Position numbers and translations under genes: made by a program. This document shows, piece by piece, positions 38,901 to 48,600 of a stretch of 64,000 nt of DNA. This DNA comes from Angomonas ambiguus (Eukaryota; Euglenozoa; Kinetoplastea; Trypanosomatida; Trypanosomatidae), in NCBI GenBank assembly GCA_019695575.1, contig JADNSB010000022.1, forward strand, positions 1 through 64,000. Reading direction: 5' to 3'. Below the pieces are notes generated by a model that ran no database searches, was not told where the DNA came from, and worked only from the letters and a program-made list of their open reading frames with translations. Positions within the stretch are counted from its first letter, which is position 1; each line of letters begins with the position of its first letter.

Positions 38901-39192
38901 GCTGGCAGAAGACTTCCTCTCCCACCGCACCGTAACGGAGGTGCTACCGGTGCTGCTGGTGTGGTATGAGCGAGCCGCCCTTCCCCGTATTCCGACCCAC
39001 TCCGAGGAGAGGTTGAAGCTTGCTGTGGTACGGTTTGCCAAGCAACTGGTCCCTATAGCGGACCGATATGGTAATGGGTTGGGAGAAGCGTTACGGAGTA
39101 AGACCGCGCCGTATTTTGATGTGGATACGGGTAAAGAGAGCCAGCCCACTGGACCCAGAGTGGAAGAGGTGACAGAGGACACGAACGAATAA
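35980..39192 (+). CDS. HEAT-repeat protein resembling TTI1 of the TTT complex
   Basis: A 1070-residue all-alpha protein with acidic linkers (about 65-80, 415-425 and 880-895). Two blocks resemble TTI1. The first is a stretch near 165-210 with CLPGVVSAATRYVSRSHLGKD followed by hydrophobic helices, as in the FLPGI..ALTRLITGD segment. The second is a C-terminal block with PAVFSLMDGLGALLLLAEDF...VLPVLL, like APLAVLRAFKVL...DFL...VLPKLA. REAADNCLVQIGAASHCDDLF also fits the middle of TTI1. TTI1 with TEL2 and TTI2 matures PIKK kinases (TOR, ATM/ATR). This is a by-eye family guess from recalled sequences; another HEAT protein remains possible. The frame is open three codons upstream without ATG, so start is 35980. 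Confidence 0.6.
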   Translation: MLQMCIALENMTRNESQVSAHRTQVLEMLEHTFISVFKADELKADTQRKRKEATALQRRTIGSSGSKDGSSGDSEEEEEEELLSYQPAMEEEKLHLARAVRLFHQNVGRTKEGQMFFTSVDYCNHAALFIHELLGSLSGNSKLWFRELQLAALQACKAVLEVIGVRNLRQCLPGVVSAATRYVSRSHLGKDPAAVRLEALHLLTITITRGLSLDTSQDQGPPSSQREWWQGTSARLTGVMHRMIKPSFLVKGGFDLPTNLTMKDMIVSVLQTEGIRYVARQSRESGLPCHPFLYELLLAYAILDNLIHLQQLDRKQKLKDDGNGTTAVIKSNQESFQYVCRKAVEELPNVELLHLATFMVRQPLLRPVFITATESDDDNEKVGPVSSLLHPCVRFVGRLVRFVQQHMSPDDLHTHRVPRPFPSGVVDECIECLAHALSELPDDNEEGEEELSAGEEVTNALLSQWEVILNDWDAYPIHPAALYVIPRLIVWQFKPIPPWWEDCEGPRPSLYPLPKDVVHSGALEQLWSMCGAPHLWNISQDEELCNYQQIHHRQVVAAVVLRVLSLIASDVIRVATAPPEGEECGNTYCLDRFNALLLYLIMEKATVPGIVREAADNCLVQIGAASHCDDLFSFYLSISQILVDEASRAMLVESLRFSAASVLRGAMDFITEHLRSQDGEVVSSSEKKNSKWFTSSSQLQLVVSERLSTSAVLTITASNVKEPYRTAFISKVADFVKNTIHAAVEGMQTAQRERHTTGVRAALTLLKDCFDTTAYLNFSTPQMPLDEDQERQTTSVNIRVSLLQQACVNAIQDILFHCSVASHPATPMMVRCVIHGLTAFLTSQESVEWMGKEVEKLQHTMRKRREERLRRKGGKQEGLEDEDEEEEEELPMPQPCGELHWTADSVIVLPRSHLKTVYRVYLSFTAMLREPIATHLTESSTPGKRRPAEKRLLELTPITPAVFSLMDGLGALLLLAEDFLSHRTVTEVLPVLLVWYERAALPRIPTHSEERLKLAVVRFAKQLVPIADRYGNGLGEALRSKTAPYFDVDTGKESQPTGPRVEEVTEDTNE

Positions 39193-39585
39193 GAAAGAGG
39201 AGGAACAAAAAGAAAAAGTAACAGAATGTTTACATATAATCTTCCTACATAAATAATAATTTACGACGTTATTGTTGTTTTGTTGATTTCTGCGGCAATG
39301 ACTGCCGCAATATGCCACCGCTGACTCACAACAAATTGAACAGAAAAGAGTACCTATATCTTTCACCATTTAAGTAGGCAATAATAAAAAAATAGTTCAT
39401 TAAAATATTCGTTTCTCTCTCTCTCTTTACTTCTTCATTTTTTTTTTTAATTTTTGATTCACAGAACAGTAAATCATAAAGAATAGAATCAGAAAAAAAA
39501 GTACATAGAAGGACATACAAAAAAAAAAATCAAAAGCATAGAAGACAGTTACTAATAAAATAAAAATAAAAACAGATCTAAGCCT
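39193..39585. other. Intergenic spacer
   Basis: AT-rich spacer with a CT run near 39410-39430, T-runs near 39438-39452 and A-runs near 39493 and 39521. A pyrimidine tract and AG pattern is present but not distinctive. No gene was recognised. Confidence 0.45.
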
Positions 39586-42500
39586 ATGAATCGTGAACAG
39601 GCTGTTTTTTCTTCAGAACGTCCTCCCAACAGCTCCGTGAACATACCCCCCTACAGCACCGCCGACCCAGCCACCCTGCTAACCCTCCACTATGATGAGG
39701 TCAAGTCCCGTCTGCCGGTACCAATGCCAGTTGCTCTCCATCGAACCATTAACCCTACCAGTCACCTGCTATTTTCATTTCCCATCCCAAGGTTCCACCA
39801 CGACCACACCCACCCCGAAACTCTCCCCACTCACGCGTTGCATCATAGTACCTCTGAAAGGAAAGAGGAGGAAGAGGAAGAACTGCGACGGGTCGTCGAT
39901 CGCATGACCAGTACCGCCGTTTCCCTTCTCGAGAGCCCTACTTATAGTTCCTTCTTCACCGAGGCCCTCACCGCAGAAGCGGCCGCCGCCGCAGTAGCCC
40001 CACCCGCCTTGTCCTCCGATCCCAGTCGGGTAAACAATCCTTCCGAAAAGGTGGCAAAGGCGTTTTATCAAAGAATGCTAGCATCCCACCTTAATGGTCA
40101 TGCCAGTGGTAGTAGGAGCGGGCCATCCCCCTCTCCAGCAGCACCTCCTCCTCCTTCCTCTAGAAAGCCAGTGGTGGTAAAAAGGGAAAAGTGTTGGGTC
40201 AAGCAGGACTCCCCACGTATGTCCCTCCGTCCGAGGACTAGCACAGAGACTACGATTAAAAAAGAGGAGGAGAGAGAAATAGTAGTAATAGTAGAGGAAG
40301 ATGAAGAAAAAACTCCACTGAAACGGGTTAAAAGGGAGAAGGAAGTGCGCAAGACGGTGGGGGTGAAGAGTACGGCTACGGAGAGAGGCCCACGAGTGGC
40401 CGCCCCTCCCACCCCCACGACAGCCGATGTCACTCACCTAGATCAGTACAGTAAGAATGCGGTGAAAGATATTATTGAAGAGGTCAATCTGACAGAGCCC
40501 GCCCTGCAGAACTTGATTACCATACTATCCATCGACACCACCTCCCTCAAAGGAATTGAGGAAAAGGATTTGGGAAAATTTCTGGTCGCCTTAATGGACT
40601 CTGCCACCGAGGAGGAGGAAAAGGAATCCCGGGGGAGGCGGAAAGATAAGGTTACGGAGGATCGTCTCCTTTATGGCCGGGCCGTCTGCGGTCTAGCGTG
40701 CTTGGTGATACTAGCAGAGACCCAGGTACCCCTCACCGTCGTACCGAGAGGTACGATAGGGGCTACGGTGGGTCTCTTCGCCTCGGTGGTCCATCGTGTA
40801 CGACAGCGGTTCGGTCAGGTACAGCTAGAGAAGAAAGAAGAGGAAGAGGAGGTGGGGCCCTCGCGGCATCAGGTGACTAGAGGAAAGGGTGCCGATAAGA
40901 AAAGAAGGCCTGGACAGCGGGAGGAGGAGGACAGCATGATACGGTGGTTGGAGCTGATACAGCGATTTTTACAATCCTTCACTGATGTGATCTGTGACCG
41001 TTCTAACAACTTGGTCAGTGACACGGATGTGTTCCGCCTAGAAGACGTGTGCTTAAAGTGTCTCTTCCTGGTAACCCAGCACTGCACGCCAGCCCAATCG
41101 GCACGATACGCCGCCTACACAATGGAAAATGCCGTCTTTCTCTATCGCTGCATTTGGAACCGACTCGAAGTGCAGCGCCACCTCACGGCGGAGGAATTCT
41201 TCTCCCGTTTGATGCTATCGGATGCTCTGAATGCGCGGACCTATCACTTTAATAATAAAAAGTTTATGCCGTTGACCATGGCGATTCTCACCGCGGCGCA
41301 ATCCTCTCCCATCTACGCGGACACCGTCACCGATGTGTTGGCGCATCGCCTACAGAAGCAGTGCACCATGTGGGCCACGAGTATTATTCATCACCTTTTA
41401 CTCGACACGGAGCGTTACGACCGAAACGAGCTTGTCATCGCCAAGAAAACGGTCCTCCAACTGACGGAGGACTTGGCAAACCTCTTGGGGGCCCCAGAAT
41501 GGCCTGTCGCTGATCTGCTGCTGCACGCTTGCATCCAGGCCTTTCACAACTCCTGTACGACAGAGGCAGACCAGCACCTCACCTCCGCCCAGCGGGAAGG
41601 GATACGCGCCCTGTCTGTCGATGTGTTTGCCGGGGTGGCCCTTCACCTGTGTGACCCCGCGATCCAGAACTACTCCAGCGAGAACGCTATCCAGAAGGAA
41701 ATGGAGGCAGAGGTGGCGCAGGTGCCGATGGATGCACTTATGCTGGACCACTGGAAAACGTCCCTCGCGCTAGATGCCGCCACCACCACCAGTGAGGAGA
41801 CGGAAGAAAAGAATCTCTCCACGAAACAGTTGTTGTTAGGGCTTCTTTACTATTCCCTTTCCAAGCGGGTGGAGCGCTCGAGAAGGTCGGAGGCGTTCAG
41901 TTGGTACTACACCCGTGTCGCCTGGCTCTTACAGTGGCGGCTGTGGGAGGGGGATGCCGCCTTCCCGGAAAAGTGTTTGGATGGGCTCATACGAGATACC
42001 GCCACTCCTTGTGGTCCGCTGCAGGAGGTGGGAGGGGAGCAGCTCTGCCGTTGGGTACATCTACTGAGTGCGTCGAGCAAACGATCCGTCCTGTCGCCCA
42101 CGACTGTACAACTACTGGTCGTCTCTCTCCTCTCCGTCTTTAAAGGGGAAGAGGCATCAGAGACTGTCCTCCGAAAGGCGCTCGCCCACTTGAGCAAACT
42201 TACCGAGTTATTCCCCGGCCTTAGTCGCTACACCTGGCCCATAACTAGAGACTGCGTACAAGGCGACAGTGCTAAAGTACGGGAGGCAATCGCCCCACTC
42301 TTGTTGACCCTCTTGAAAGGTGTCCTACATCATTCAGAGTCGGATCCCCTGGTCCTCTCGGAAGAAGACGAAGTGCTTGTGACCGATATCGTGAGCTGTC
42401 TGCTGCACCTGTTGGAGGATAAAAGGGTCGTGGTGGTCTCCCGCGCGGTGCACACCATACACGCGTTGCTCACGGAGGCGGAGTACCAGCCGCTGCTGTC

Positions 42501-45171
42501 TACCCCACAGGGTCACACACTGCGCGGTTTCGCCCAGCACAAGCTGATTGGATTGGTCTCCTCCGATACCAAAGTGGCAGCGGTGGTGACGCAACACTTT
42601 CTCAGTCGATGGGTGACGGTGGTCGAAGGCGGTCAGGGCGAGGCGGCGGTGGTGGGGCACCCTCACCTGCCTACCGAGATCCAGTCGCTCGCCGTTCTCG
42701 ACGGCGGAGAGTTCCCTTTTGAGATGGAAGACGATCACCCGTTGGTGTGCCTCTTACGATCCATGTACCGCTCCACCACAGCGGGGAGGCCAATCAAAGG
42801 GAAAGGAGCGGTGAAGGAGTCTCAGTTGCGCTCGGTGATGACAGAGGTGGCGCGAACGCTGTGGCTGCGGTCTCAGAATGCAAACTCCGATCCCGAAGCC
42901 GTAGGCAGTCTCGCTGCGCTTCACTCTCTCGCGCTTGGCTGCCCGAGCTGGGTCGAGCCCTTGGGTCAGGCTCTGCTGGAGCTACTGCAGTCCACTGGAT
43001 CCAAAGTACAAGACCAGCGGCAGGCCGGTAACCTTTTACAGACGCTCCGGATTATGGGGACCCTTCTCGCCACCTCCTCCTCGGCCCCCACTCTCTCTCT
43101 GGACCAGCTCGCCAAGTCTCTGAGCGGGGTACTGTCCAGCTACGTGGGGGCCTACCAACAGCGCATCATTGTGGCCGCGTGTGTCGCCCTGACCGCGATG
43201 ATCACCTGCGGTAGCGTGGACAAGCTGAGTACCACCAACGTCCGTACCCCCTACCTGGTGCTGTGTTATCACCAAATGAACAACTACTACGTGAGAGTGA
43301 GGGAGTTGCTGCCGCATCTGGAAAGACAACCTCAGGGTCTTGCGTATTTGCAGCGGTATTTATTTCTGCTCTCTGAACTTCTACGGTTGTACCACAACTG
43401 GAGTAAACCGTTTCCTGTTTTAACCGACCCTAATCTCACCGGAAAGGTGCCCAATCAGTTGAGTGCGGGTAATGGGATCTGTGACAACATCTACCAACTG
43501 CTAGTGGAAGTGCTCACCACTTGCGATGAGGCAACCAAGTCTAAGCTAGCGGTCATTACCTTAAAGATGTTTACCTCGCTTTGTATCCTTCTACCGGCCA
43601 CCTACTGGCCCCTCAGTGAACCGTTCATTAAGGAGGCGCTGGCCCGCGATGCACCGGTAGCGTTACAGGTGCAAGGACTTACTTTTATTCGGGATTTTCT
43701 GGCGGAGGAGGATGCTAGGGTGGACCTTGCGGCCAAGCTGGCATTGGATAAGGAGGAGGGAAGTCGCATCGCCCGTGTAGGGGCCCGCCGCCTCCGCTCC
43801 TCCAAGAAGGAAAAATCCATCGAAGAAGAGGAAGTGGAGCATGACTATGACAATGACGAGGAAGAAGAAGGGGAAGAGGAGGAAGAGTGGGGGTCGAGTC
43901 GCAAAAAAGGTGGACTGCCGTCTAACTCGGAAGATCACAACAGTGGTATGGCCACTTGGGTGATGCAAAAGTTTCACAGCGACGTCGTACGTCTGGCGGT
44001 GGGGAGTCCGTGGTCCCTCGCACGGCGCCGGTCGCTCGAGATACTGCAGTGGTCTGTGCAATGCGGCCTCCTCCCTCCTGTCCAGTACTTGGACGTGTTG
44101 GTGGCCCTCAGCGCCGACGTCGACCCCAGTCTTCGGCCCATCGCCCTCGAGTGCCTCGAGTCTCTCTCCGACCGACATGAAAACTCTATTGCCAGTCTCG
44201 CCTCCCGTGGGGTGCTCAAGGCTTATGAGGTGCGACACCTGTGTCGGGTGAACCTCCTGCATAGTGCCTACACCGTGAACGGGATGGGGATGGAGCAATC
44301 GGTGTACGGGGGGGTGTTCGAGATGCTCCACCAGCGGGGTCGGGACAACTTCATCACCTCTGTTCTGCAGCTTCTGTTTCGAGAGGACAAGGCCCGCGGT
44401 ATTTGGGGGAGTCACAAGGAGTCGGAGGAGATCCTCACTGAGGCAGAGGAGGATAATGCGTTTCGAGCAAAGAACTCCTCCACCCTGTTGGCGCACCTGG
44501 CCGCTGCGATTGTGTTCACGCCTTTCACGACAGAAAACGATGTCATGCATGTTCTTCAGCTCTGCGGAGAGGGTATTAACTACAACGCGGCCAACATGAT
44601 GGATCTTGTCGGGGTGGCGTTGGAGAGTCTGCAGCAATCCCCGAAAAAAGTATCCGCGCTGAACCAAACCACCCTACATGTCTGTCTTGGGGTGGTGGTG
44701 TTGCATTATATTCGTGTTGCGTTGCGCGCCGAGTACCGTCTTAGCGCCTCCAAGTTACATAGACTCCTCACAGTGGGGAAGAGTGCCTCCACTACCCTTC
44801 CTCGTCGCCTCTCCAGCAGTCCGACCATCAAAAAGTTTCTTGGGAGTCTGACGCAACTGGTGAAGGTGGCACTTCCGCTCTATGGATGGTTACGCAGCGG
44901 TCAGTGCGAGGGGCAGAGAAGGGAGTGTGTGGCTGCGCTGGAGTATGTCAAGTCGGAGCTGGAAACTACGCTGTTGGAGAATGCCGATGATGGGATGGGG
45001 GGCGGCGCTTCCGTGGGTGCAAAAAGGAAAGGACGCGTCACCCAGCGAAGACAAACCGCAACGAAGAAAAAGAAGCGACCCCGTCGACATGTCTCTTCTT
45101 CTTCCTCCTCATCCGATTCTGAGGAAAGTGACACCTCGTCCGACAGTAGCAGCAGTGAGTACGATGAATAA
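39586..45171 (+). CDS. SCC2: Cohesin-loading factor SCC2/Nipped-B
   Basis: A 1861-residue HEAT-repeat protein. The conserved C-terminal Nipped-B domain is recognisable at about 1460-1560: VRLAVGSPWSLARRRSLEILQW, GLLPPVQYLDVLVALSADVDP, LRPIALECLESL and KAYEVR, matching the GLVHPVQ...LIALGTDPEP...MRNKA pattern. A HEAT-rich middle (roughly 480-1400) includes VREAIAPLLLTLLKG and VVVVSRAVHTIHALL. The N-terminal 300 residues are disordered and basic/acidic (KREKxVRKT), as in SCC2 where SCC4 binds. The C-terminus is a basic cluster (KKKKRPRRHV) and poly-Ser/Asp/Glu, fitting nuclear localisation. With SCC4 it loads cohesin on chromosomes. The start is the first ATG after an A-rich leader. Confidence 0.85.
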   Translation: MNREQAVFSSERPPNSSVNIPPYSTADPATLLTLHYDEVKSRLPVPMPVALHRTINPTSHLLFSFPIPRFHHDHTHPETLPTHALHHSTSERKEEEEEELRRVVDRMTSTAVSLLESPTYSSFFTEALTAEAAAAAVAPPALSSDPSRVNNPSEKVAKAFYQRMLASHLNGHASGSRSGPSPSPAAPPPPSSRKPVVVKREKCWVKQDSPRMSLRPRTSTETTIKKEEEREIVVIVEEDEEKTPLKRVKREKEVRKTVGVKSTATERGPRVAAPPTPTTADVTHLDQYSKNAVKDIIEEVNLTEPALQNLITILSIDTTSLKGIEEKDLGKFLVALMDSATEEEEKESRGRRKDKVTEDRLLYGRAVCGLACLVILAETQVPLTVVPRGTIGATVGLFASVVHRVRQRFGQVQLEKKEEEEEVGPSRHQVTRGKGADKKRRPGQREEEDSMIRWLELIQRFLQSFTDVICDRSNNLVSDTDVFRLEDVCLKCLFLVTQHCTPAQSARYAAYTMENAVFLYRCIWNRLEVQRHLTAEEFFSRLMLSDALNARTYHFNNKKFMPLTMAILTAAQSSPIYADTVTDVLAHRLQKQCTMWATSIIHHLLLDTERYDRNELVIAKKTVLQLTEDLANLLGAPEWPVADLLLHACIQAFHNSCTTEADQHLTSAQREGIRALSVDVFAGVALHLCDPAIQNYSSENAIQKEMEAEVAQVPMDALMLDHWKTSLALDAATTTSEETEEKNLSTKQLLLGLLYYSLSKRVERSRRSEAFSWYYTRVAWLLQWRLWEGDAAFPEKCLDGLIRDTATPCGPLQEVGGEQLCRWVHLLSASSKRSVLSPTTVQLLVVSLLSVFKGEEASETVLRKALAHLSKLTELFPGLSRYTWPITRDCVQGDSAKVREAIAPLLLTLLKGVLHHSESDPLVLSEEDEVLVTDIVSCLLHLLEDKRVVVVSRAVHTIHALLTEAEYQPLLSTPQGHTLRGFAQHKLIGLVSSDTKVAAVVTQHFLSRWVTVVEGGQGEAAVVGHPHLPTEIQSLAVLDGGEFPFEMEDDHPLVCLLRSMYRSTTAGRPIKGKGAVKESQLRSVMTEVARTLWLRSQNANSDPEAVGSLAALHSLALGCPSWVEPLGQALLELLQSTGSKVQDQRQAGNLLQTLRIMGTLLATSSSAPTLSLDQLAKSLSGVLSSYVGAYQQRIIVAACVALTAMITCGSVDKLSTTNVRTPYLVLCYHQMNNYYVRVRELLPHLERQPQGLAYLQRYLFLLSELLRLYHNWSKPFPVLTDPNLTGKVPNQLSAGNGICDNIYQLLVEVLTTCDEATKSKLAVITLKMFTSLCILLPATYWPLSEPFIKEALARDAPVALQVQGLTFIRDFLAEEDARVDLAAKLALDKEEGSRIARVGARRLRSSKKEKSIEEEEVEHDYDNDEEEEGEEEEEWGSSRKKGGLPSNSEDHNSGMATWVMQKFHSDVVRLAVGSPWSLARRRSLEILQWSVQCGLLPPVQYLDVLVALSADVDPSLRPIALECLESLSDRHENSIASLASRGVLKAYEVRHLCRVNLLHSAYTVNGMGMEQSVYGGVFEMLHQRGRDNFITSVLQLLFREDKARGIWGSHKESEEILTEAEEDNAFRAKNSSTLLAHLAAAIVFTPFTTENDVMHVLQLCGEGINYNAANMMDLVGVALESLQQSPKKVSALNQTTLHVCLGVVVLHYIRVALRAEYRLSASKLHRLLTVGKSASTTLPRRLSSSPTIKKFLGSLTQLVKVALPLYGWLRSGQCEGQRRECVAALEYVKSELETTLLENADDGMGGGASVGAKRKGRVTQRRQTATKKKKRPRRHVSSSSSSSDSEESDTSSDSSSSEYDE

Positions 45172-45633
45172 CACAGAAAAAAGGAAAAAAAAAAACAATT
45201 TTTACATACAGAAATACCGAGATTGATAGCTCAGATGAAAGAAAAAAAAAAACTCAAATTCAGAATTTAGTCAAAACACCAACCATAAAAAAATATCACA
45301 CAGATGCTTGTTATACTTTTGTATACTCCCTTTACTTTTTATTATTATTTATTCATTGTATCTGCTTTTTGAATTAAGTAGTCCTGAGCCATACTTGTAT
45401 CTGCTCATTCTTTACGTACCACTTCTATCCCCTCTCTCTCGTTGCTTCTCTGTTCCTAGTCAGAAAACTATAATAGATTACACCCGTATATATAGAGAAG
45501 AGAAACTCAACAAGAACATACACACGATTCATACTCGAGAAAGAGAGAGAGGGAGTATTTAAAAAAAAAAAATACATCACAACCCGCATATTAGATAAAA
45601 CGATAGAGAACCACTGAAAGTATCGCCCCGCTC
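45172..45633. other. Intergenic spacer
   Basis: AT-rich, with A-runs near 45186, 45242 and 45565. A pyrimidine-rich stretch at about 45410-45460 is followed by AG near 45460 and again downstream, upstream of the winged-helix gene. No gene was recognised. Confidence 0.45.
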
Positions 45634-48600
45634 ATGTTTGAACTTGGATTACACCATCTTCTCCGGTTTATTGGCGTCCAAAGTGATTTGACCGGCGTGA
45701 CTTCCGCCGATATCGGGGGCTTCATAGAAAAAGATCTCTTCCCAGTGCTGGGCGGGGTCGCCTACCACCCGTTTCTTCGGGAGAGTATACTGCTGCTACT
45801 CATCGAACGGTACAACCTCAGCGACCTGTACTGCTACCTGCTGGAGGAGAAGGGAGAGTCGAGTACGGGTAAAAGTAACTCCAAAGCAAAGAAAAACTAT
45901 AACAGCAGTGTAAAAAAGGAGGAGGAAGATGCAGACGATAGTGTGATAACGGCGTTGGAAGGAACCAGTCCGTTGGACTACTATGTAGGAAAGCACTCTG
46001 GTGTGATCCGGGCCGACCGTAAGTCATTCAAGACCCTGTATGTCCCTCCCCCCATCCACTACCCCAAGCCCATCCCTCACGAAACACCACTCTCTACGGA
46101 GGAGCTGAAAGAGATGATGGCGAATGAAATCATCTGCTGGGACTATAGAGAGTGGTACAAGAGGGGGAAGGAGGGGGAGGACGAGGCAGCAGCGGGAGGA
46201 AAAAATAGCGTTTTGCTTCGGATCTGTCCGTCTACGGAACTGCTGTCCAGCACCTACAACCTCCACGGCTCCGATCGGTTCCCTCCTGCCTTTCGTCTCC
46301 TGTCTCTCACCGCGCTCGGTGGCTTCTCCAACGTGACGTACCGCAAGTCGGATCTCCTCGACGCCTGTCAATCCACTTCGTTGAGCAGCGACGTTACGAA
46401 ACGATTATTCGGGGCCTCTGTGCTTCAGACCTACCGGGTGTGTCAAGCAGAAACTGTGTGTTCCTCTAGTATGAATAGCGCCCTCACTTTTCCCTTTTTC
46501 GCCCTCCCTCTCACGCCAGATATCAAGAAGGAGAAAGAGAAGGAGCGACGACCACCGTTGTTTTCGTTTCAGAAAGCGGAAAAGTCTTTCGTCGCCGTCG
46601 ACCACGATCCTGTGAGTCACTACTACGACCGTAAGCGACAAGAAACGGTGGCGCTGAGGGATGCGATTTATTTTAGTGCCGCTTCGGTGAACCGTGTCAT
46701 ACGAAACTCCCCTGGGTCCAAGCTGGTGCTGTTGGACGCCGTGTACGCCATACTGCAGGCGCACGGTATTCCGCCAGAGCAAATTCAACTGGTAAAGAAG
46801 GCGTTTCAGATGGGTTCTTGTCGCATCACCCACGTCAGTTTCAGACGAATGTTGATGCAAAGTGGACTGTGTGTGGAAAAGTTTGCGGTATTGGTGGGAG
46901 GAAAACTTCGAACGATCGGTCTCAAAACAGAGTTAGTGTGTCTTAAAGAGGATCGGAGTAGAATTATCAAGGAACTGAGGGAACAACAGGCAGAGGTAAA
47001 AGAGGAGAGCGAAAATGAAGACGATGAAGTTAGTGAAGCGTCGGAAAAAAATAGTGAGGAGGACGTGGAGGAAGACGTGGGCACCGGTCACAGTGGGGAT
47101 CCGAACGTAGTGCATTACAACTTGCACGGAGACATTAGACTCTTCGCCTTCTCCCCCCAACTCCCTATTTCCGATCAACTCTTCCACGAAGCCCGTCACC
47201 GTCCCCTCTCCTCCATCGCCCTAGTCCCTCCCCTCAACGTCCACACCTCTCGTCGGTGGATGCATGTGCTCACCACCTTACAGCAGAAGTACCCTAAAGA
47301 GCTGTTCTGCAGGACGGAAATGCTGGGTGGAAAGAACCCAAACACTATTATTGGACCGCAAAAGAAGGAGATAAAGAAACAGAATAGGAACCCCGAAACC
47401 TCGTCCAGCAAGAAGAGTGCACCGCTGACGGCTCAGAAAGAGAGCAAACCACCCCCGCAGCAGCAGCCCGAGGGAAGCTATTCCGTGGTAGAAAAGTTGA
47501 AACCTCTTCCTAAAGGGATCGCCCCCCACACCGTAGAACTGGTCTGGCGCACCTTGGAAGAGTCCACGTACAAGAGTATCTCACTGATTAACAAAACAAT
47601 AGACAAAAAAGCGCTTCTTCGCGTGGTGAAACTTCTCACGTCTAAAAATCTGGTACGCACAACTGGCTACTCCCTCCGGAATAACAAACGGATCGGTATC
47701 ATCTCCCTTCTCGGAGTGAACCTGACGGAGGAACAGAAAAAAGAGGTGGTGATGGCCGACTATGGTCACGCCAACGAGGAACGAACGCTCAAAATGAACG
47801 TGAATAAGCTTCCTACCGTACTAAAAGACCTACCAGTGGAGTCTCTAGTCGATACCCCCACGGAAAGGATTCAATTGCTAATGGATCGGCTTATTAGAAT
47901 ACGCAACGGCTACTGTGAGCGGGAAGACAGTCGCTCTTGTCGTCTGCACCTCGAACTTTGGAATCAGTTTTGGCTGAAAAGAGGAGAAAGAAAAGATAAT
48001 GGAGACGAGGTAGGGGAGGATGCTTTCCGGTTTACGATAGAAGAGGTGTTCGAAAACATGAGTTTGAGCTCCTTCTGTATCCTCTGCGGTTTCTGTACGG
48101 AGGACCTGGAGTACTTTTTCCGGGAAACAAACGAAAACGGCGAGACCCTCTCTCATCCTATCCCTTGGGCTACCCCGCTGAAGGCTCTCCTCCCCAGTCT
48201 CCAGGAGCATGTCTTCCGCCACCACAAGCACACCATTTCTTTCCAGCACGCGCTGGTCTGCCTGCATCGACACGGACTCATTCGCCTCCACGACCACACC
48301 AATGGGGGCACGCTTCACTCTGTCCACGTCCCTCTCCCCACCGGTACCTCCCTTGTACTCCTCCCCAGCACAGAGATGACGGTCGCGGCGGAGGAGGAGG
48401 CGGGGGCACTCGCTCCACCACAGATACAGCAAGTACCCTTCTACCACTCCATGCACAACGCCTCCACTACCTTGTACTATATTCTTGTCTACTGGGCCTC
48501 CTTGATCACAGCCCCGACGAGGTCCAGGAGTACCTTTCTGGACTATCGTGACCTCAAGCGGGCACGACTGTCATTCCTCCAGGATAACGCGCTCTACCCT

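Noticed and set aside
43663-44667. 334-codon minus-strand ORF opposite SCC2
   Set aside because: Antisense to the conserved Nipped-B domain; composition is that of a shadow frame.
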